From: Lactobacillus gigeriorum DSM 23908 = CRBIP 24.85
GTDB taxonomy: Bacteria > Bacillota > Bacilli > Lactobacillales > Lactobacillaceae
Direction of reading: 5' to 3'
Assembly: GCF_000296855.1 (NCBI RefSeq)
Contig: NZ_CAKC01000024.1
Location: 1-43,603, forward strand
Length of the DNA stretch: 43,603 nt
Shown here piece by piece: positions 8,239-16,768 of this stretch; positions within the stretch are counted from its first letter, which is position 1, and each line of letters begins with the position of its first letter. The translations under genes were made by a program, and so were the position numbers. The notes below the pieces were generated by a model. It ran no database searches, was not told the DNA's origin, and saw only the letters and a program-made list of their open reading frames with translations.

Positions 8239-8291
8239 AAAGAGAGATTGATCCACCAACGTAATTCCACGTTGATAATCAATCTCTCTTT
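8239..8291. terminator. Bidirectional terminator between oppA-like and NmrA-like genes
   Basis: AAAGAGAGATTGAT (8239-8252) pairs perfectly with ATCAATCTCTCTTT (8278-8291), with an inner CAACG/CGTTG stem. The right arm overlaps the stop codon of the minus-strand gene. Confidence 0.85.
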
Positions 8292-8931
8292 ATTTGACCT
8301 TATTTAGGGCTGCATCAATTTCAGTATCGCCTGAGTGCATGATTAGTACTTGACCGATAGTATTAGGATGATCAAGACAAGCTACCAATATATGGGCTAC
8401 ATCAGGGATCGGGTTGGTGCCACCATCTTTTACGTTAAGTGCAATTTTTCCAGTAGCAGGTTCTTCAGTAAGTGAACCGGGTTGCACAATTGTGTAATCT
8501 AAGTGAGTTTCATCCATTAACCACTTATCTGAGAAAAACTTAGCAATATTGTAATCGGTGAGGGATGCAAGACTAGGAATTGTAGCCCATTTCTCTTGAT
8601 CCAAGGCAAAAGCTGAACTTAAATGTACGAACCGTTTGCTGCCGACTTGCTCTGCAGCCATCATTAACTTAACAGCACCGTTTAAGTCAGTTTGCAATAA
8701 ATCTTTACCTCGTGAGCCACCAGTGAAAATCACCGCATCACAGCCTAAAAGCAACTTAGTTAAATCAGCTACGGAATCATGTAGATCTAAAGTAACTTTT
8801 TGTAAATTTGTAGCATCATCTAAGCGATCAACGTGCCTAGCACCGGCTACAACTTGATGATTAGCTTGCAAAAGCAACTTTACGACTTCTTGGCCAACAC
8901 GCCCTGTGGCGCCAGCTACAAATACTTTCAT
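8290..8931 (-). CDS. NAD(P)-binding NmrA/SDR5-like oxidoreductase
   Basis: The 213-aa protein is an atypical short-chain dehydrogenase. The Rossmann nucleotide motif GATGRVG lies at residues 7-13 (MKVFVAGATGRVGQEVVKLL), with GARHVDRLDD at the end of strand 2 and DAVIFTGGSRGKDLLQTDLNG in the middle. VHLSSAFALD, then a lysine in YNIAKFFSDKWL, mimics the YxxxK region. TIVQPGSLTEEP is typical of the YwnB/YhfK/NmrA-like group in Firmicutes. Members bind NAD(P) and may be dehydrogenases, isomerases or redox sensors. It is a single-gene unit ending in the shared terminator. Confidence 0.85.
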   Translation of the reverse strand: MKVFVAGATGRVGQEVVKLLLQANHQVVAGARHVDRLDDATNLQKVTLDLHDSVADLTKLLLGCDAVIFTGGSRGKDLLQTDLNGAVKLMMAAEQVGSKRFVHLSSAFALDQEKWATIPSLASLTDYNIAKFFSDKWLMDETHLDYTIVQPGSLTEEPATGKIALNVKDGGTNPIPDVAHILVACLDHPNTIGQVLIMHSGDTEIDAALNKVK

Positions 8932-9127
8932 AGAAAAGCCTCCTTATCATTTCTTCTAACTTAGCACAATGAAGATAGTAATACCACTAAAGTTGTTTAC
9001 ATAATATATTTATAACAACAAATATAAATATATGTATAATAAAATCTATATTTTATAGCTTTTATATTTCCATAGAAGCAAATGGTCTGATAAGATAGAA
9101 TTAATCTAATTTGTTTCGGGGGTTTTT

Positions 9128-10138
9128 ATGGCAGATTTTTTTAAAAAGAATACTGCTGGAATTTTACTTTGCCTAGCTATCGCAGTGCCAGCTTGGTTTT
9201 TGGGCAAATTGGTTCCAGTTGTGGGAGGACCAGTTTTTGCAATTTTAATTGGGATGGTAGTTACACTATTCATGCCAAATAAAGCTGCAGTAAATGCTGG
9301 AGTAACGTTTACTTCTAAGAAAATCTTACAAACAGCTGTTGTTTTCTTAGGATTTGGTATGAATTTAACGGAAATTTTGGCTAAAGGAAAAGAATCCTTG
9401 CCAATTATCTTAGCAACGATTACCACTTCACTGGTAATTGCCTACATAATGTATAAATTGCTCAAATTGGACAAAAACAATGCCATTTTGGTAGGTGTTG
9501 GTTCATCAATTTGTGGAGGAAGTGCAATTGCTGCCACAGCTCCAGTTATTGATGCCTCAGATGAAGAAGTTGCGCAATCAATTTCCGTAATTTTCTTGTT
9601 CAACGTAATTGCAGCCTTGATTTTTCCAGCCTTAGGAGTTGCTATCGGTCTTGGTAATGAAGGTTTTGGTATCTTTGCGGGAACAGCAATTAATGATACT
9701 TCTTCGGTAACGGCGGCTGCTACAGCTTGGGATGGAATTCATGGAAGCAACATTTTAGGCTTAGCTGCGATTATCAAGATGACCAGAACTTTGGCAATTA
9801 TCCCTATTACCTTAGGTTTGGCATTTTTGCATGAACGTCAAGAAAAGAACTCTGAAGGTTCGAACTTTAGTTTGAAGAAATCTTTCCCATATTTCGTTTT
9901 GTTCTTTGTTTTGGCTTCGGTAGTAACCACGGCATTTCAATTGCCAGCATCAGTCACTGAACCACTTAAAGATTTAAGCAAGTTCTTGATTGTAATGGCT
10001 ATGGCAGCGATTGGTTTAAACACCAATATTGTTAAATTGGTAAAAACCGGAGTAAAGCCAATTTTAACCGGTTTCTGCTGCTGGCTAGGGATTTCAGTTG
10101 TCAGTCTGTTGATGCAACACGTATTAGGATTTTGGTAA
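9128..10138 (+). CDS. YeiH/UPF0324-family putative sulfate exporter
   Basis: The 336-aa polytopic protein has about 10-11 membrane helices and the hallmark segment of the PSE (putative sulfate exporter) family: [20 protein letters not shown] (about residues 121-140), followed by [20 protein letters not shown] and [26 protein letters not shown] and the C-terminal [19 protein letters not shown] are also family features. In other bacteria relatives are induced by sulfite, cysteine or taurine metabolism through a CysR/YeiE LysR regulator. No such regulator is adjacent here. The RBS-like GGGGG lies just before the ATG. It is convergent with the DUF7916-like gene, sharing a terminator. Confidence 0.88.
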   Translation: MADFFKKNTAGILLCLAIAVPAWFLGKLVPVVGGPVFAILIGMVVTLFMPNKAAVNAGVTFTSKKILQTAVVFLGFGMNLTEILAKGKESLPIILATITTSLVIAYIMYKLLKLDKNNAILVGVGSSICGGSAIAATAPVIDASDEEVAQSISVIFLFNVIAALIFPALGVAIGLGNEGFGIFAGTAINDTSSVTAAATAWDGIHGSNILGLAAIIKMTRTLAIIPITLGLAFLHERQEKNSEGSNFSLKKSFPYFVLFFVLASVVTTAFQLPASVTEPLKDLSKFLIVMAMAAIGLNTNIVKLVKTGVKPILTGFCCWLGISVVSLLMQHVLGFW

Positions 10139-10149
10139 AAAGTAAAAAT

Positions 10150-10197
10150 AACAGCGATTGCTGCAGGAATCAATTGATTCTTGTGACAATCGCTGTT
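10150..10197. terminator. Bidirectional terminator
   Basis: AACAGCGATTG (10150-10160) pairs perfectly with CAATCGCTGTT (10187-10197), flanked by A and T tracts on both sides. It serves the YeiH gene (+) and the gene at 10202 (-). Confidence 0.88.
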
Positions 10198-10201
10198 TTT
10201 A

Positions 10202-11101
10202 TTAACGATTAATTGAACGTGCCATCCGTGAAATTGTGTGTCGTTCTCCGCGAATTGCTCTGCTGAGTGGGTAGATGTTATCAAATGGTGATTGAATTCC
10301 CCAAGCTGCATCACCGATATGTTGAATATCAACACCACAGGTCTTGTTTCTTAAAGCAATTTCTTCGATGATTCGACTACCACTGCCTTCTTGACTCGTT
10401 CCAATTGTGGACATTACCAAAGCATCGTGTTCATGTGCTAATTTTACGACGCTGACTAAGTCTGATTTAGTGAAACCAGGAACAGTCCCCACTGCTGGAA
10501 CTAAAATTACGTCTGCTCCGGCTTCAATAAACTTTTTCACAGCTTCTTCGGAAACAACTGGTTCATTCACACCGGCTCCGTGCATTTTCCCTGCAATAAT
10601 TAATCCTGAAAATTCTTCCTTAGCGGTTTTAATTGCTTTGGCAATTTGTCTATTTGTTACTCCAGTACCTGGGTTACCGGTTAAGCAAACAAAATTCAGA
10701 CCTAGTGCTTCAGCTTTTTGTAGACTAGCTTTGCTTGCAGTTCGCCCGGCTGGAATTTCAAGGCGATCTTCACTCATGTCAGCTTCGGTATCAACTGGTT
10801 CAAGGTTGGCACCAATTGGACGACCCACTAGTTTTTGTAGAGCATGGATGGTTTCACTAGGATCATCGACTGCAAGACCAGCAATTTTGGGTTCAAACAC
10901 ATCTAAGGCATTTAATAAAATTAAGTCAGCACCAAAGCTGGCAGCAATTTCTGAAGTAGTAATGCCATCCATTGCTTCATGCATAACTACGTTTTCTGAG
11001 AGGATTACTCGACCTTCGGAAGCTTTGATTGACTGCTTTAAGTCATCTCGCTTCATTTGTAACATTTCGCTTGAATTTGCACTAATTAATCGCTTTACCA
11101 T
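10202..11101 (-). CDS. TIM-barrel protein of the DUF7916 / PEP-mutase-like group
   Basis: The 299-aa protein reads as an alternating alpha/beta barrel: GRVILSENVVMHEAMDGITT, GADLILLNALDVFEPKIAGL, RPIGANLEPVD, GLNFVCLTGNPGTGVTNRQI, GLIIAGKMHGAGV, GADVILVPAVGTVPGFTKSD, ALVMSTIGTSQEGSG. In Firmicutes such proteins are often labelled haloacid-dehalogenase-like hydrolase, but the HAD nucleophile motif is absent. The pattern is closer to phosphoenolpyruvate-mutase or histidine-biosynthesis barrels. The glycine-rich GTSQEGSGSRI is a plausible phosphate-binding loop. Start choice: ATG 11101 has only a weak AGAAAGAG; an internal ATG exists 15 codons later. The reaction is unknown. Confidence 0.65.
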   Translation of the reverse strand: MVKRLISANSSEMLQMKRDDLKQSIKASEGRVILSENVVMHEAMDGITTSEIAASFGADLILLNALDVFEPKIAGLAVDDPSETIHALQKLVGRPIGANLEPVDTEADMSEDRLEIPAGRTASKASLQKAEALGLNFVCLTGNPGTGVTNRQIAKAIKTAKEEFSGLIIAGKMHGAGVNEPVVSEEAVKKFIEAGADVILVPAVGTVPGFTKSDLVSVVKLAHEHDALVMSTIGTSQEGSGSRIIEEIALRNKTCGVDIQHIGDAAWGIQSPFDNIYPLSRAIRGERHTISRMARSINR

Positions 11102-11200
11102 AAAAACACTCTTTCTAAAAAATTATTCATCTACTGAAGCGGTTTCAATGATTTAAGTGTATCATTTACATTAGAATTGGTAAATACCAATTAAAAAGAG

Positions 11201-11575
11201 TTAACCGATTTTGTGAAATAAAATTTTATTTATGATCCGAAAGCAAATTCCGTAAAGTACTGATAGTACGGTGATAATGCCGTACCAAATAAGAATCGCA
11301 GAGAACGTGATTTTTTGAGGATTGAGAAGAATAAAGCTGGTTGCTAAGGCTATACCAACTAACAAAAAATAGATATTATTTTTCAAAAATTGCTGTTTCA
11401 TAGCAATTCGTGGTTGAAGATAACACAAGTACTGATCTTGAAGCCATGTTAAGCAAAGAATAGCTAAAAGAATCCAGATAAAACCACGAGGTGGGGGAAA
11501 GTCTGCTCCTAATAAGGCGGTAATAATTGAAAAACTGGAAAAGAAACCAGCTTCGAGGATGCGAATTTTTTTCAT
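11201..11575 (-). CDS. Small membrane protein (124 aa), function unknown
   Basis: The minus-strand ORF begins MKKIRILEAGFFSSFSIITA. It has about four hydrophobic stretches: SSFSIITALLGADF, GFIWILLAILCLTWL, YFLLVGIALATSFILL and AILIWYGIITVLSVLYGI. A positively charged loop (PRIAMKQQFLKNN) lies in the middle and a basic tail (RIINKILFHKIG) ends it. The RBS is weak and there is no terminator clearly of its own. It sits between the TIM-barrel gene and a divergent flavoprotein gene. I do not recognise a family. Confidence 0.6.
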   Translation of the reverse strand: MKKIRILEAGFFSSFSIITALLGADFPPPRGFIWILLAILCLTWLQDQYLCYLQPRIAMKQQFLKNNIYFLLVGIALATSFILLNPQKITFSAILIWYGIITVLSVLYGICFRIINKILFHKIG

Positions 11576-11711
11576 AATGAGTAAAAGCTTTCAATTGTTA
11601 TTTTAAAAATACTCTAGCAATCATTGGAAAATTTTTCAATCAAAGCAAATCAATAAATTAATTCTATCAAAAATAACAAATAGGCTTATTTTTTTAATCA
11701 AATTAACTCGC

Positions 11712-11730
11712 TATAATGAAAGCGATTTAT
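11712..11730 (+). promoter_or_regulatory. -10 box and cre-like motif upstream of the flavoprotein gene
   Basis: TATAAT at 11712-11717 is followed at once by TGAAAGCGATTTAT (11717-11730), which covers the expected transcription start. It matches the CcpA cre consensus TGNAANCGNWNNCA except for the last two bases, and is nearly identical to a site at 32338 before another flavoprotein gene. The -35 is unclear. Confidence 0.5.
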
Positions 11731-11747
11731 ATGATGAGGAGATTTTT

Positions 11748-13460
11748 ATGAGCAATCAAATACTTAAAGCACAAGCTCAAGGTAGAAACGGTGAAATTAA
11801 TTTCGAAATTGAACTTAGTGGCAATCACATTGACGATGTTAAAGTAACCAAGAGTGCAGAAACTCCAGCTGTTTTCAATCAGGCTTTTGGGAAATTGAAA
11901 GAAAACATTATTACCAACCAAAGTTTTGATATTGACGTGGTTAGTGGAGCATCAATCATGACCCAAGCAATTTTGGATGCTGGTAAGGCTGCGCTTAAGG
12001 AAAACAATGTTACGCCTGCTAGCGAAACTGCAAGTAAGGCTCATGTTAATGAAACGTTAGATGTTGACGTTGCAGTTATTGGTTCAGGAATGGCCGGATT
12101 AATTGCTGCTTGTCGTGCACTTTCAATGGGTAAAAAAGTTATTGTACTTGAGAAGAACGGCTACATTGGGGGAGCTTCAATTTTAAATGGTTCAAACGTA
12201 ACTGCAACAGGCTCAAAGCTTGCTGAAAAATTGTTTGGCGACAAAGCTCACTTAGATTCACCAGAATTATTGTTCGATGATATTACTCGTGAATGTCGTG
12301 GTACCAACGATGTTGCTTTATCACAATTATTAACCGAAAACATTGGTAAAGCAATTGATTTCATTACTGATTTTGCAGATTTAACTTTCCAAAAAGCAGA
12401 AACGCAAACGATTGAACATACCGTAGATCGTCAAGTTGAAATGCCATCACAAAGTTCTTATGAAGTTGTAACTAAGGTTGCTAAGGCTTTTGAAGCTAAA
12501 GGCAGTAGAATTTTGTTAGATGCGCGTGTTGAAGAGTTAACTACTGATGAAGCAGGCAAGGTTGTAAGTCTTGTAGCTGAAGGACGCCACCAAACTACGA
12601 CTGTTAACTTCAAGTCATTAGTGCTTGCTGCTGGTGGTTGGGGTGCTAAAGATTACAAGGAACACAAGACAGATATTCCTTACTATGGTCCAATGACTTC
12701 AACTGGTGATTACTTTGCATTTGCTAAAAACTTGAACTTGGAAAGTCGCAATTTAGATTGGTACAAAGTTTACCCACACGGACTTGAAGTTGAACCTGGA
12801 ATTGCTAAGTTGATAACTTACTCAACTAAAGAAGCAAGTGACATGGGAGCAATTTTTGTTAACCGTGCAGGTAAGCGAATTGTTAACGAATCAGCACCAT
12901 ATACCCACTTTAGAGATGCGATTGCTAATGAAAAAGATAAGATTGCTTTTGTTGTCATGGATCAACGCATTTGGGATCGTTTCTACGAATTGATGCTTAA
13001 GTATGGCTTTACTAAGGATGAGGTACAAAGCTTCTTCGATTTGGATGGCAAGAAGAGTCCAATTTTAGTTAAGGGCGATTTGAAGACTGTTGCTGAAAAA
13101 GCAGGAATTGATAAAGCTGAATTAGCTAAGACTTTGGCAAATTGCGATGAAGCAGTTAAGGCCGGTAAGGATAAAGAATTTGGTCGTGATCCTAAGTTCA
13201 TGCATGCTTATGAAGGCGACACTTACTATGTAATTGAACAAAAATTGCGTTTCTGCACGACCTTGGGTGGATACGAAGTTCGTGAAGGGATGCAATTAGT
13301 TGATGCTGATTTTGAACTTGTGCCTAACTTCTATGCTGCTGGAGAAATCATTGGTGGTGCAAATGGTCATGATTCAATGCCAAGTATGATGAACTCTTGG
13401 AGTTATGCTTCTGGATTTGTTGCTGGTACACAAGCAGCAGATAATTGTAATAACTATTAG
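11748..13460 (+). CDS. Fumarate-reductase-like flavoprotein, FMN-binding domain plus FAD domain
   Basis: The 570-aa protein has an N-terminal FMN_bind domain (residues about 5-80) with the flavin-attachment motif DVVSGAS, where the serine is in the acceptor position, and then an FAD_binding_2 reductase domain. The FAD part starts DVDVAVIGSGMAGLIAACRA (GxGxxG) and continues with EKNGYIGGASILNGSN and a C-terminal NFYAAGEIIGGANGHDSMPS. The organisation is that of soluble fumarate, urocanate and hydroxycinnamate reductases. No signal peptide is present, so it is cytosolic. Covalent FMN would require an ApbE-type transferase, not seen here. The convergent LysR gene next to it and the shikimate operon beyond suggest a role in reducing an enoate from that pathway, but the substrate is unproven. 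RBS GAGGAG is strong. Confidence 0.88.
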   Translation: MSNQILKAQAQGRNGEINFEIELSGNHIDDVKVTKSAETPAVFNQAFGKLKENIITNQSFDIDVVSGASIMTQAILDAGKAALKENNVTPASETASKAHVNETLDVDVAVIGSGMAGLIAACRALSMGKKVIVLEKNGYIGGASILNGSNVTATGSKLAEKLFGDKAHLDSPELLFDDITRECRGTNDVALSQLLTENIGKAIDFITDFADLTFQKAETQTIEHTVDRQVEMPSQSSYEVVTKVAKAFEAKGSRILLDARVEELTTDEAGKVVSLVAEGRHQTTTVNFKSLVLAAGGWGAKDYKEHKTDIPYYGPMTSTGDYFAFAKNLNLESRNLDWYKVYPHGLEVEPGIAKLITYSTKEASDMGAIFVNRAGKRIVNESAPYTHFRDAIANEKDKIAFVVMDQRIWDRFYELMLKYGFTKDEVQSFFDLDGKKSPILVKGDLKTVAEKAGIDKAELAKTLANCDEAVKAGKDKEFGRDPKFMHAYEGDTYYVIEQKLRFCTTLGGYEVREGMQLVDADFELVPNFYAAGEIIGGANGHDSMPSMMNSWSYASGFVAGTQAADNCNNY

Positions 13461-13483
13461 AAAAATAACAATTTTATACATGT

Positions 13484-13531
13484 AAAAACCAGTAAGCTGG
13501 GATCAAGGAAGATCCTGACTTACTGGTTTTT
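13484..13531. terminator. Bidirectional terminator between flavoprotein and lysR
   Basis: AAAAACCAGTAAG (13484-13496) pairs perfectly with CTTACTGGTTTTT (13519-13531), with an inner GGATC/GATCC stem. It is flanked by U-tract potential on both strands. Confidence 0.92.
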
Positions 13532-13538
13532 GATTTGG

Positions 13539-14459
13539 TTAAATTAACTTGTTTTTCTTAGTAAAGTTTTCTTCACAGTAATCAAGTGAAAACTGCTTAA
13601 ACCGGTTAACAACTGGAGTTAAGAAGTGGTTAGCCTTTGTAAATAGATAAATTGGGTGGACGTTCACATTATCGCTGATCGGAAGCATTTTGACCTCGTA
13701 GGGATTTAGTTGTGGCAAGTGAGGGATGATCGCAACGCCGTAACCCCAATGGACAAAACCGATGATCGTATGATCTTCATCAGCTTCGAACACAATCCTT
13801 GGTTCAATCTTGGCATGAGAGAACATCGTATCGATAATAGACCGCAAGCCACTTTTTTGTGAGTAGTAAATAAAAGGATATTCCGCAAGTTCCTTAAGCG
13901 TAACCGATTCACGTTTGGACAACGGATTAGAATAGGCGACGGCTGCCAACATTCGTTGATCGACTAAGTGATAGCAATTGATCTGATCGTTTGCTCCCTG
14001 AAAAGTAGGTTGCGAAGCAAAAACGATATCTAATTTATCATCAAGTAAGTCTTGAACTAAATTGTTGGTAACTCCTTGATGGAATAAAAATTGTACTTTG
14101 TCATTATTTTTTTCTTCTTGAAACTTTGATACTAAGTGAGGAACCAAGTCTTGACCCATGGTAAAAGTAAAGCCAAGGTTGATTTGGCCACTGTTTTCAT
14201 CAAGAAGTTGCGAAATCGAATCCGCACCGCTCTTAAATTCGGCAAGCCCACTTTTGACATATTCAAGATAGATCTTACCGTAGTTGGTGAGCTTGATGTT
14301 GCGTCCATCTTTTTCAAAAAGTGGAATCTTCAGTTCATCTTCCAAGCTCTTAATGGCATATGACAAGGATGGTTGGGAAATTCCTAGATTCTCAGCGGCT
14401 TTAGCCATGTGCTGTGTTTTTGCGAGTTCAACGAAAAATTCTAAGTGTTTTAAGTTCAT
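13539..14459 (-). CDS. LysR-family transcriptional regulator
   Basis: The 306-aa protein has a standard LysR layout. The winged helix-turn-helix covers residues 1-60 (MNLKHLEFFVELAKTQHMAK, then LGISQPSLSYAIKSLEDELK), and the effector-binding domain of periplasmic-binding-protein fold follows from about residue 90 (GQINLGFTFTMGQDLVPHLV). It is transcribed divergently from aroE-MFS-aroD, with about 150 bp between the starts, the classic position for a LysR activator that senses a pathway intermediate. It is convergent with the flavoprotein gene on the other side. I infer it controls the shikimate/quinate operon and perhaps the flavoprotein. Confidence 0.92.
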   Translation of the reverse strand: MNLKHLEFFVELAKTQHMAKAAENLGISQPSLSYAIKSLEDELKIPLFEKDGRNIKLTNYGKIYLEYVKSGLAEFKSGADSISQLLDENSGQINLGFTFTMGQDLVPHLVSKFQEEKNNDKVQFLFHQGVTNNLVQDLLDDKLDIVFASQPTFQGANDQINCYHLVDQRMLAAVAYSNPLSKRESVTLKELAEYPFIYYSQKSGLRSIIDTMFSHAKIEPRIVFEADEDHTIIGFVHWGYGVAIIPHLPQLNPYEVKMLPISDNVNVHPIYLFTKANHFLTPVVNRFKQFSLDYCEENFTKKNKLI

Positions 14460-14557
14460 TTTTGTTACCCTACAGTCATAAATAATTAAATCATTACATA
14501 ACTAATCATAAAGAATTTATATTAATAAAACAAGTTAACTTTATTTATTATTGCTTG

Positions 14558-14571
14558 TGTAAACGTTAACA
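14558..14571 (+). promoter_or_regulatory. cre site (CcpA operator) upstream of the aroE operon
   Basis: TGTAAACGTTAACA matches the cre consensus TGNAANCGNWNNCA at every fixed position. It lies 40 bp before the aroE start in the LysR-aroE intergenic region and just after a TTGCTT -35-like box (14551-14556). This implies catabolite repression by CcpA of the shikimate/quinate operon. Confidence 0.75.
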
Positions 14572-14611
14572 TACATAGCGTAATGTATTTACAGTTAGGA
14601 GATTTTTTACA

Positions 14612-15527
14612 ATGGAAAAAGACGAAAGAAGTAACAAAGTTGAAGAAACCACCATTACTGGTGTAAATGGTCCTATTAGTGGCTGGCTTGATGGTCACAC
14701 AATTTTGATCGGATTAATGGCTTACCCAATCCGTCACTCAATGTCACCAACAATGCATAACAACGCATTTGCAAAATTAGGTTTGAACGCAACTTACCTT
14801 TGCTTCGAAATCGACAACGAAAGATTGCCAAAGGCTGTTGAAGCTATGCGTACTTTAGGTATGCGTGGTTCAAACGTTTCAATGCCAAACAAGAAGGCCA
14901 TCATTCCTTACCTTGACGAATTAGACAAGGCTTCAGAAATGTGTGATGCCGTAAATACTGTTGTTAACAACAACGGTGTTTTGAAGGGTTACACTACTGA
15001 TGGTATTGGTTGGGTTCGTGCTTTGAGAAAAGACGGCCAAGATGTTAAGGGCAAGATCATCACTTTAGCTGGTGCTGGTGGGGCAGCTACTCCTATCGCT
15101 GTTACTTCAGCTTTAGAAGGTGCTAAGGAAATCAGAATTTTCAACATTGAAGACGACTAACGAAGAAACTGACTGTGTAGCAAGTCTTCACCATCTTGAA
15201 GACAAGGAAGACTTCAAGAAGTCAATTGCTGAATCAGACATCTACTGCGATGCTACTGGTGTAGGTATGCACCCATTAGAAGACATGACTTTAGTTGAAG
15301 ATCCTTCATGGTTCCACAAGGACATGATCGTCAGCGACACTGTATACGCTCCAAGAGAAACCAAGTTGATGAAGATTGCTAAGGAAGCTGGCGTAGAACA
15401 CATCTACAACGGTATCGGCATGATGATCGAACAAGGTGCTGCAGCCTTCAAGTTGTGGACTGGTAAGGAAATGCCAACTGAATACATTAAAGAAATCATT
15501 GACGAACAAGACAAGGCAAGCAAATAA
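14612..15527 (+). pseudogene. aroE: Shikimate/quinate dehydrogenase (AroE/YdiB type), broken by an internal deletion
   Basis: The N-terminal half carries the substrate residues: [18 protein letters not shown] (SxS pair), [17 protein letters not shown] (catalytic lysine), [10 protein letters not shown], and [13 protein letters not shown], then the nucleotide motif [13 protein letters not shown]. At about 15158 the frame stops after IFNIEDD. The next frame resumes at NEETDCVASLHHLEDKEDF and runs to the end with DATGVGMHPLE, VSDTVYAPRETK, GIGMMIEQGAAAFKLWTG. Relatives such as E. coli YdiB have about 12 residues (FFDKALAFAQRV-like) between these points, so the gap plus frame change fits a 35- or 37/38-bp deletion. 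The dehydrogenase reaction (shikimate or quinate with NAD(P)) should be lost. The gene heads the operon, with AGGAG 10 bp upstream of the ATG. Confidence 0.9.
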
Positions 15528-15561
15528 TTTTGCTTAACTCGCATGAAAGGTAATTTTTTAT

Positions 15562-16758
15562 ATGAAAAATAAATATACCCCTACTGCTCTAGCCTTGTAC
15601 TTTAACTACTTCGTACATGGTATGGGAGTAATTATTCTTTCACAAAACGCTACTGCTTTGGCTCATCAATGGGGCACTACAGTAACCGGAGCTTTGGCAG
15701 TTGTTTCCTCACTTGGTGTAGGTCGAATCATTAACTTGTTGGTATCCGGAATTTTATCAGATAAGTTTGGTCGTAAGCCATTCGTTCAATTAGGTATCGC
15801 TACTTACTTGGTATTCTTTATTGGTATCCTATTTTCACCAAATACTTTGGTAGCTTACATCTTAGGTATTTTAGCCGGAATGGCTAACTCATTCTTGGAT
15901 ACTGGTACTTACCCAGGTTTGATGGAAATCTACCCTAACTCAAAGGGTACTTCCAACGTGGTTTTGAAGGCGTTCATCTCAGCTGGTCAATTCCTCTTGC
16001 CATTCATCGTTAGTGGCTTGGCAGCTTCAGGTGCATGGTACGGCTGGTCATTCATCGTGCCAATCGCTGTTCTTGCCATCACTTTCTTGTACTTCCTCTT
16101 TGGTGGAGCTTTCCCAGATTCCAAGGCAGTTACTGCTGAAGAAGAAAAGGAAGTTGAAGAAGAAGGCAATGGTGCAGTTAAGAGTAACCTTTGGGTAGAT
16201 GGTGCATTATTTATCATCTATGGTTACATTTCACAAGCAACTTTCTACATGGTAAGTCAAATGTTGACGCAATATGGTCAAGAAGTTGGTCATATGGCTC
16301 AAGCAGCAGCTCACCAATTGGTATCTTGGTACTCATTAGGTTCAATTTGCTGTGTTCTGTTGACTGCTTTCTTAGGTAAAAAACTAAGAGAAATCCAATT
16401 CGTTCCTGTTTATACTTTAGGTGCTTTTGTTTCCATCTTAATGATGTGGATGTTCCCACAAAACGCAGGTTTAATGGCAATTCTTGCTTTCCTTGTTGGA
16501 TTCTTTGCAGCTGGTGGTGTAATGCAATTAGCTTTGACGGTTATGGCAGAGTTCTTCCCAGCAGGTAAAGGAACAGTTACTGGTTTCTTCTATACTGCCG
16601 GTTCAATTGCATCATTTACGATTCCATTGGTAATCAACTGGATTGGTGATATGAGAGGCGTTATGTTCTTTGACGTAATCGTAGCCTTGATTGGTTTCAT
16701 CGACACTAGCTTGATCGCAATTCGTTACAAGCATTTATTTGGAAAATTAGGCAAATAA
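15562..16758 (+). CDS. MFS transporter, likely for shikimate/quinate-type aromatic acid precursors
   Basis: The 398-aa protein has about 12 membrane helices. ILSDKFGRKPFVQLGIATYL (about residues 66-85) is a clear motif A, D-x-F-G-R-K/R. A central acidic loop (VTAEEEKEVEEEGNGAVKSN) divides the two halves. It lies 34 bp after aroE and 10 bp before aroD, so co-transcription is near certain. From this context I infer import of quinate, shikimate or dehydroquinate; the sequence alone says only MFS. RBS AAAGG is close to the ATG. Confidence 0.88.
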   Translation: MKNKYTPTALALYFNYFVHGMGVIILSQNATALAHQWGTTVTGALAVVSSLGVGRIINLLVSGILSDKFGRKPFVQLGIATYLVFFIGILFSPNTLVAYILGILAGMANSFLDTGTYPGLMEIYPNSKGTSNVVLKAFISAGQFLLPFIVSGLAASGAWYGWSFIVPIAVLAITFLYFLFGGAFPDSKAVTAEEEKEVEEEGNGAVKSNLWVDGALFIIYGYISQATFYMVSQMLTQYGQEVGHMAQAAAHQLVSWYSLGSICCVLLTAFLGKKLREIQFVPVYTLGAFVSILMMWMFPQNAGLMAILAFLVGFFAAGGVMQLALTVMAEFFPAGKGTVTGFFYTAGSIASFTIPLVINWIGDMRGVMFFDVIVALIGFIDTSLIAIRYKHLFGKLGK

Positions 16759-16768
16759 GGTGAAATAA

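Noticed and set aside
11134-11146. cre site TGAAGCGGTTTCA upstream of the DUF7916-like gene
   Set aside because: It is one base short of the 14-bp consensus on either strand, so spacing of the conserved CG core is wrong.
10407-11156. Long plus-strand ORF (249 codons) opposite the TIM-barrel gene
   Set aside because: It is a shadow of the minus-strand gene, low in complexity with no RBS; the minus-strand frame has clear barrel motifs.
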